Shown here piece after piece: positions 62,003-64,000 of a DNA stretch of 64,000 nucleotides. Both the position numbers and the translations under genes were made by a program. Source of the DNA: Pseudomonas sp. HR96 (lineage in GTDB: Bacteria; Pseudomonadota; Gammaproteobacteria; Pseudomonadales; Pseudomonadaceae); assembly GCF_034059295.1 (NCBI RefSeq), contig NZ_CP139141.1:3083001-3147000 (forward strand), given 5' to 3'. Within the stretch, counting starts at the first letter, position 1. The number at the start of each line of letters is the position of its first letter. The notes beneath the pieces were generated by a model that was given only the letters and a program-made list of their open reading frames with translations, did not search any database and had not been told where the DNA came from.

Positions 62003-63862
62003 ATGCTGATCGCACCCCATCCTGCCAACGAACAAGCCCGGTTGCGCGTCCTGCGCCGGCTGAACGTGCTCGACACCCCTGCCGAGGAAGTCTTCGACCG
62101 CATCACCCGGGTCGTCGCCGAGATGCTGCACCTGCCCATTGCCCTGGTGTCGCTGGTGGACGAGAACCGCCAGTGGTTCAAGTCCAAGGTCGGCCTGGAC
62201 GCCTGCGAGACCAGCCGTGACATCGCGTTCTGCGCCCACGCTCTGCACGTGCCGGACATTTTCGTGATCGAGGACGCCGGTGCCGACCCGCGATTTGCCG
62301 ACAACCCACTGGTTACCGGGCCACTGCATATCCGCTTCTATGCCGGTGTGCCGCTGCGCACCGACGACGGCCTGGTGCTCGGCACACTGTGCGCCATCGA
62401 CACCCAGCCGCGCCAATTGAGCGCCAGCGCCCAGGCGGCGCTCAAGGATCTGGCCGCCATCGTCCAGCACGAACTGATGCAGCGGGCGGTCAATCGTGAC
62501 CTGCACACCGTGTGGCAGGACGAACGCCAGGCGCGCTCGCTGAGCGAGCTGCGCTTTGCCGCGATCTTCCAGCAGACACCCACCGGCACGGCCGTGGTGA
62601 CCCTGGACGGCGAATTCCATGCCGTGAACCCCAAGCTGTGCAGCATCACTGGCTATACCAGTGACGAGCTGACCCACCGCCATTTCGCCGAGATCACCCA
62701 CCCCGATGACCTGGCGGCCGACCTGGAGCATGTCGGCGAGCTGCTCGCCGGCCGGGTCGACAGCTACGCCATGGAAAAACGCTACATCCACAAGGATGGC
62801 TCGCCGGTGTGGGTGGAGATCAACGTCGCCCTGGTGCGCAAGGAAGACGGCTCGCCCGATCACTTCATCGCCGTGGTGCTCGACATCAGCGAACGCAAGC
62901 ACAACCAGGCCCTGCTCCAGCGCCATCAGCAGGAGCTCGAGAGCACGGTACGCCAGCGCACCCAGCAGCTGAGCCGCAGCCGCGAGACCCTGCAGGTGAT
63001 CACCGACAACCTGCCGGTGCTGATCGCCCAGGTCGATCGGGAGTTGCGCTATCAGTTCAACAACGACATGTACCGGCAGATCTTCGGCGTCGACCCGGCC
63101 AGCCTGCGCGGCAAATCCATGGCCGAGATCCTCCAGCCGGAGCTGTTCGCCGAGTTGCAGCCCTACTTCCAGCGCGCGCTGGCGGGCGAACGGGTGACCT
63201 GCGAACACGTGCGCTATGGCCTGGCAAAAGACCGGGTATGGAGCGCCACTTATATTCCCGAGGTGCGCGGCGGCCAGGTGGTGGGCTTCTTCGTGATGTC
63301 CCAGGACGTCACCGAGCGCACTCACATTGAACGCATGCTGCAGGACAAGGCGATGCGCGACCCGCTCACCGACCTGCCCAACCGCCGCGCGTTGCACGAA
63401 CACCTGCAATTGCTCGGACGCCTGGGCAACCGCCCAGCGTTTGCCTTGTTTTTCATGGACCTGGACGGCTTCAAGGCAGTCAACGACGGTCATGGCCACG
63501 AAGCTGGCGACGACTTGCTGCGCCAGGTGGCGGCACGCCTGAAGGGCGCCACGCGCAAGGACGACTTCGTCTGCCGGCTGGCCGGTGACGAGTTTGTGGT
63601 GGTGGCTGCGGGCGTGGCCTGCCACGACACGGCGCAGCGTATCGCCGCCGATTTCTGCACCGCGCTCAATACCCCGTTCGTGGTCAATTTCAACAGCGTG
63701 CGCATCGGCGTCAGCCTGGGCATCACATTGAGCCCCGAAGGCAGCGGACTGGCCGCCGAAGCGGTGATCAGTCGCGCCGACGGCGCCATGTACGAGGCCA
63801 AGCGGCGCGGGCGCAACGGCTACTGGTTCGCCCCGGAGCAAGGGGCCGTGCAGCAGGCATGA
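62003..63862 (+). CDS. GAF-PAS-PAS-GGDEF signalling protein
   Basis: The 619-residue soluble protein has an N-terminal GAF domain (about 20-165; FCAHALHVPDIFVIEDA, YAGVPLRTDDGLVLGTLCAID). Two PAS domains follow (about 185-310, with FAAIFQQTPTGTAVVTLDG and HPDDL; and 335-450), separated by a short coiled coil, and then a GGDEF domain (about 455-612). The active-site motif is AGDEF at 527-531 instead of GGDEF, while FMDLDGFKAVNDGHGHEAGD and an RKDD inhibitory site remain. Some AGDEF proteins are active cyclases, so c-di-GMP synthesis is possible but not certain. A terminator follows directly. Confidence 0.88.
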   Translation: MLIAPHPANEQARLRVLRRLNVLDTPAEEVFDRITRVVAEMLHLPIALVSLVDENRQWFKSKVGLDACETSRDIAFCAHALHVPDIFVIEDAGADPRFADNPLVTGPLHIRFYAGVPLRTDDGLVLGTLCAIDTQPRQLSASAQAALKDLAAIVQHELMQRAVNRDLHTVWQDERQARSLSELRFAAIFQQTPTGTAVVTLDGEFHAVNPKLCSITGYTSDELTHRHFAEITHPDDLAADLEHVGELLAGRVDSYAMEKRYIHKDGSPVWVEINVALVRKEDGSPDHFIAVVLDISERKHNQALLQRHQQELESTVRQRTQQLSRSRETLQVITDNLPVLIAQVDRELRYQFNNDMYRQIFGVDPASLRGKSMAEILQPELFAELQPYFQRALAGERVTCEHVRYGLAKDRVWSATYIPEVRGGQVVGFFVMSQDVTERTHIERMLQDKAMRDPLTDLPNRRALHEHLQLLGRLGNRPAFALFFMDLDGFKAVNDGHGHEAGDDLLRQVAARLKGATRKDDFVCRLAGDEFVVVAAGVACHDTAQRIAADFCTALNTPFVVNFNSVRIGVSLGITLSPEGSGLAAEAVISRADGAMYEAKRRGRNGYWFAPEQGAVQQA

Positions 63863-63888
63863 AAAAGCCCGCTCAAGGCGGGCTTTTT
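63862..63888. terminator. Bidirectional intrinsic terminator
   Basis: AAAAAGCCCGC and GCGGGCTTTTT form a perfect 11-bp stem with a TCAAG loop, starting at the last base of the GGDEF gene's stop codon. It can also end the convergent Dps-like gene. Confidence 0.92.
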
Positions 63889-63905
63889 CAAGTGCGGCGC
63901 AACGC

Positions 63906-64000
63906 TTATTTGCTGACGGTCTGGCCGAGGAACCAGGCGCGTTCTTCGGCCTGGTCGACCCATTCTTCCAGCAAGCTGGTGGTCGAGATGTCGTTGGCTT
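63906..64000 (-). CDS. Dps/ferritin-like protein, 3' end only
   Basis: On the minus strand an open frame runs from the window edge to TAA at 63906-63908 and encodes about 31 residues: NDISTTSLLEEWVDQAEERA, then WFLGQTVSK. This matches the last helix of Dps-family proteins, where a similar T/ASLI/LE-W-DE-ER-WFL pattern closes the four-helix bundle. Dps stores iron and protects DNA in starved cells. Only the C-terminus is visible, so the ferroxidase residues cannot be checked. Confidence 0.7.
   Translation of the reverse strand, partial: ANDISTTSLLEEWVDQAEERAWFLGQTVSK

Overview
The window is GC-rich chromosomal DNA of a Pseudomonas, most like the P. putida group. The evidence is a complete gallate (gal) catabolic set, an NAD uronate dehydrogenase and an isonitrile hydratase that match P. 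putida proteins closely, and REP-type palindromes of Pseudomonas style. Genes are tightly packed, many stop codons overlap, and no tRNA, rRNA, insertion sequence, prophage or CRISPR array is visible.

Layout. 1-3526: at least four tandem paralogous Bug/TctC-type solute-binding proteins, three with visible twin-arginine signals, without their membrane partners. 3523-6632: a lipoprotein, a ~900-bp array of five ~185-bp double-palindrome (REP/BIME-like) units, and a chemoreceptor. 6707-17281: MdtG-like efflux pump, AGE-family sugar epimerase, a quaternary-amine binding protein overlapping an esterase, another MFS pump, a GAF-EAL phosphodiesterase, an rRNA-type methyltransferase, cyclopropane fatty acid synthase and a flavin reductase. 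17303-23817: the gallate pathway galDCB / galR / galAT. 23933-33939: diguanylate cyclase, thiolase, a Rieske-fused ferredoxin reductase, MntH, a short-chain dehydrogenase, an acetyltransferase, an AEC carrier and a PpnN nucleosidase. 34055-43278: glycine-zipper protein, a divergent uronate uptake/oxidation pair (ExuT-like and Udh), a divergent GlxA-type regulator and isonitrile hydratase, envelope proteins, and a LysR/aspartate-aminotransferase pair. 43289-55312: CBS protein, MltA, CheB-like protein, DedA, topoisomerase III, the pqi membrane-transport operon with a split PqiA, a single-domain response regulator and two cysteine-cluster proteins. 55597-58877: a complete polar amino acid/opine-type ABC transporter operon. 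58965-64000: methyltransferase, DUF4142 protein, an Rrf2 repressor with its SDR target, a GAF-PAS-PAS-GGDEF protein and the 3' end of a Dps-like ferritin gene.

How parts work together. GalT imports gallate, GalA opens the ring, and GalD, GalB and GalC take the product to pyruvate and oxaloacetate. GalR, which carries two helix-turn-helix domains, lies between the two transcription units. The ExuT-like carrier and Udh feed hexuronates into oxidation from two mirror-image promoters carrying the same operator-like motif. The ABC transporter operon has a textbook sigma-54 promoter with an NtrC-like inverted repeat about 100 bp upstream and two TGTA-N2-TACA sites over the start point, which suggests nitrogen-source control with GntR/HutC-type repression. 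The Rrf2 gene and the adjacent SDR gene share one palindromic operator. The most noteworthy items are these regulatory layouts, the REP array, the double-HTH GalR, the Tat-Bug tandem array and the binding protein-esterase pair. All functional calls come from reading the sequence without database searches.
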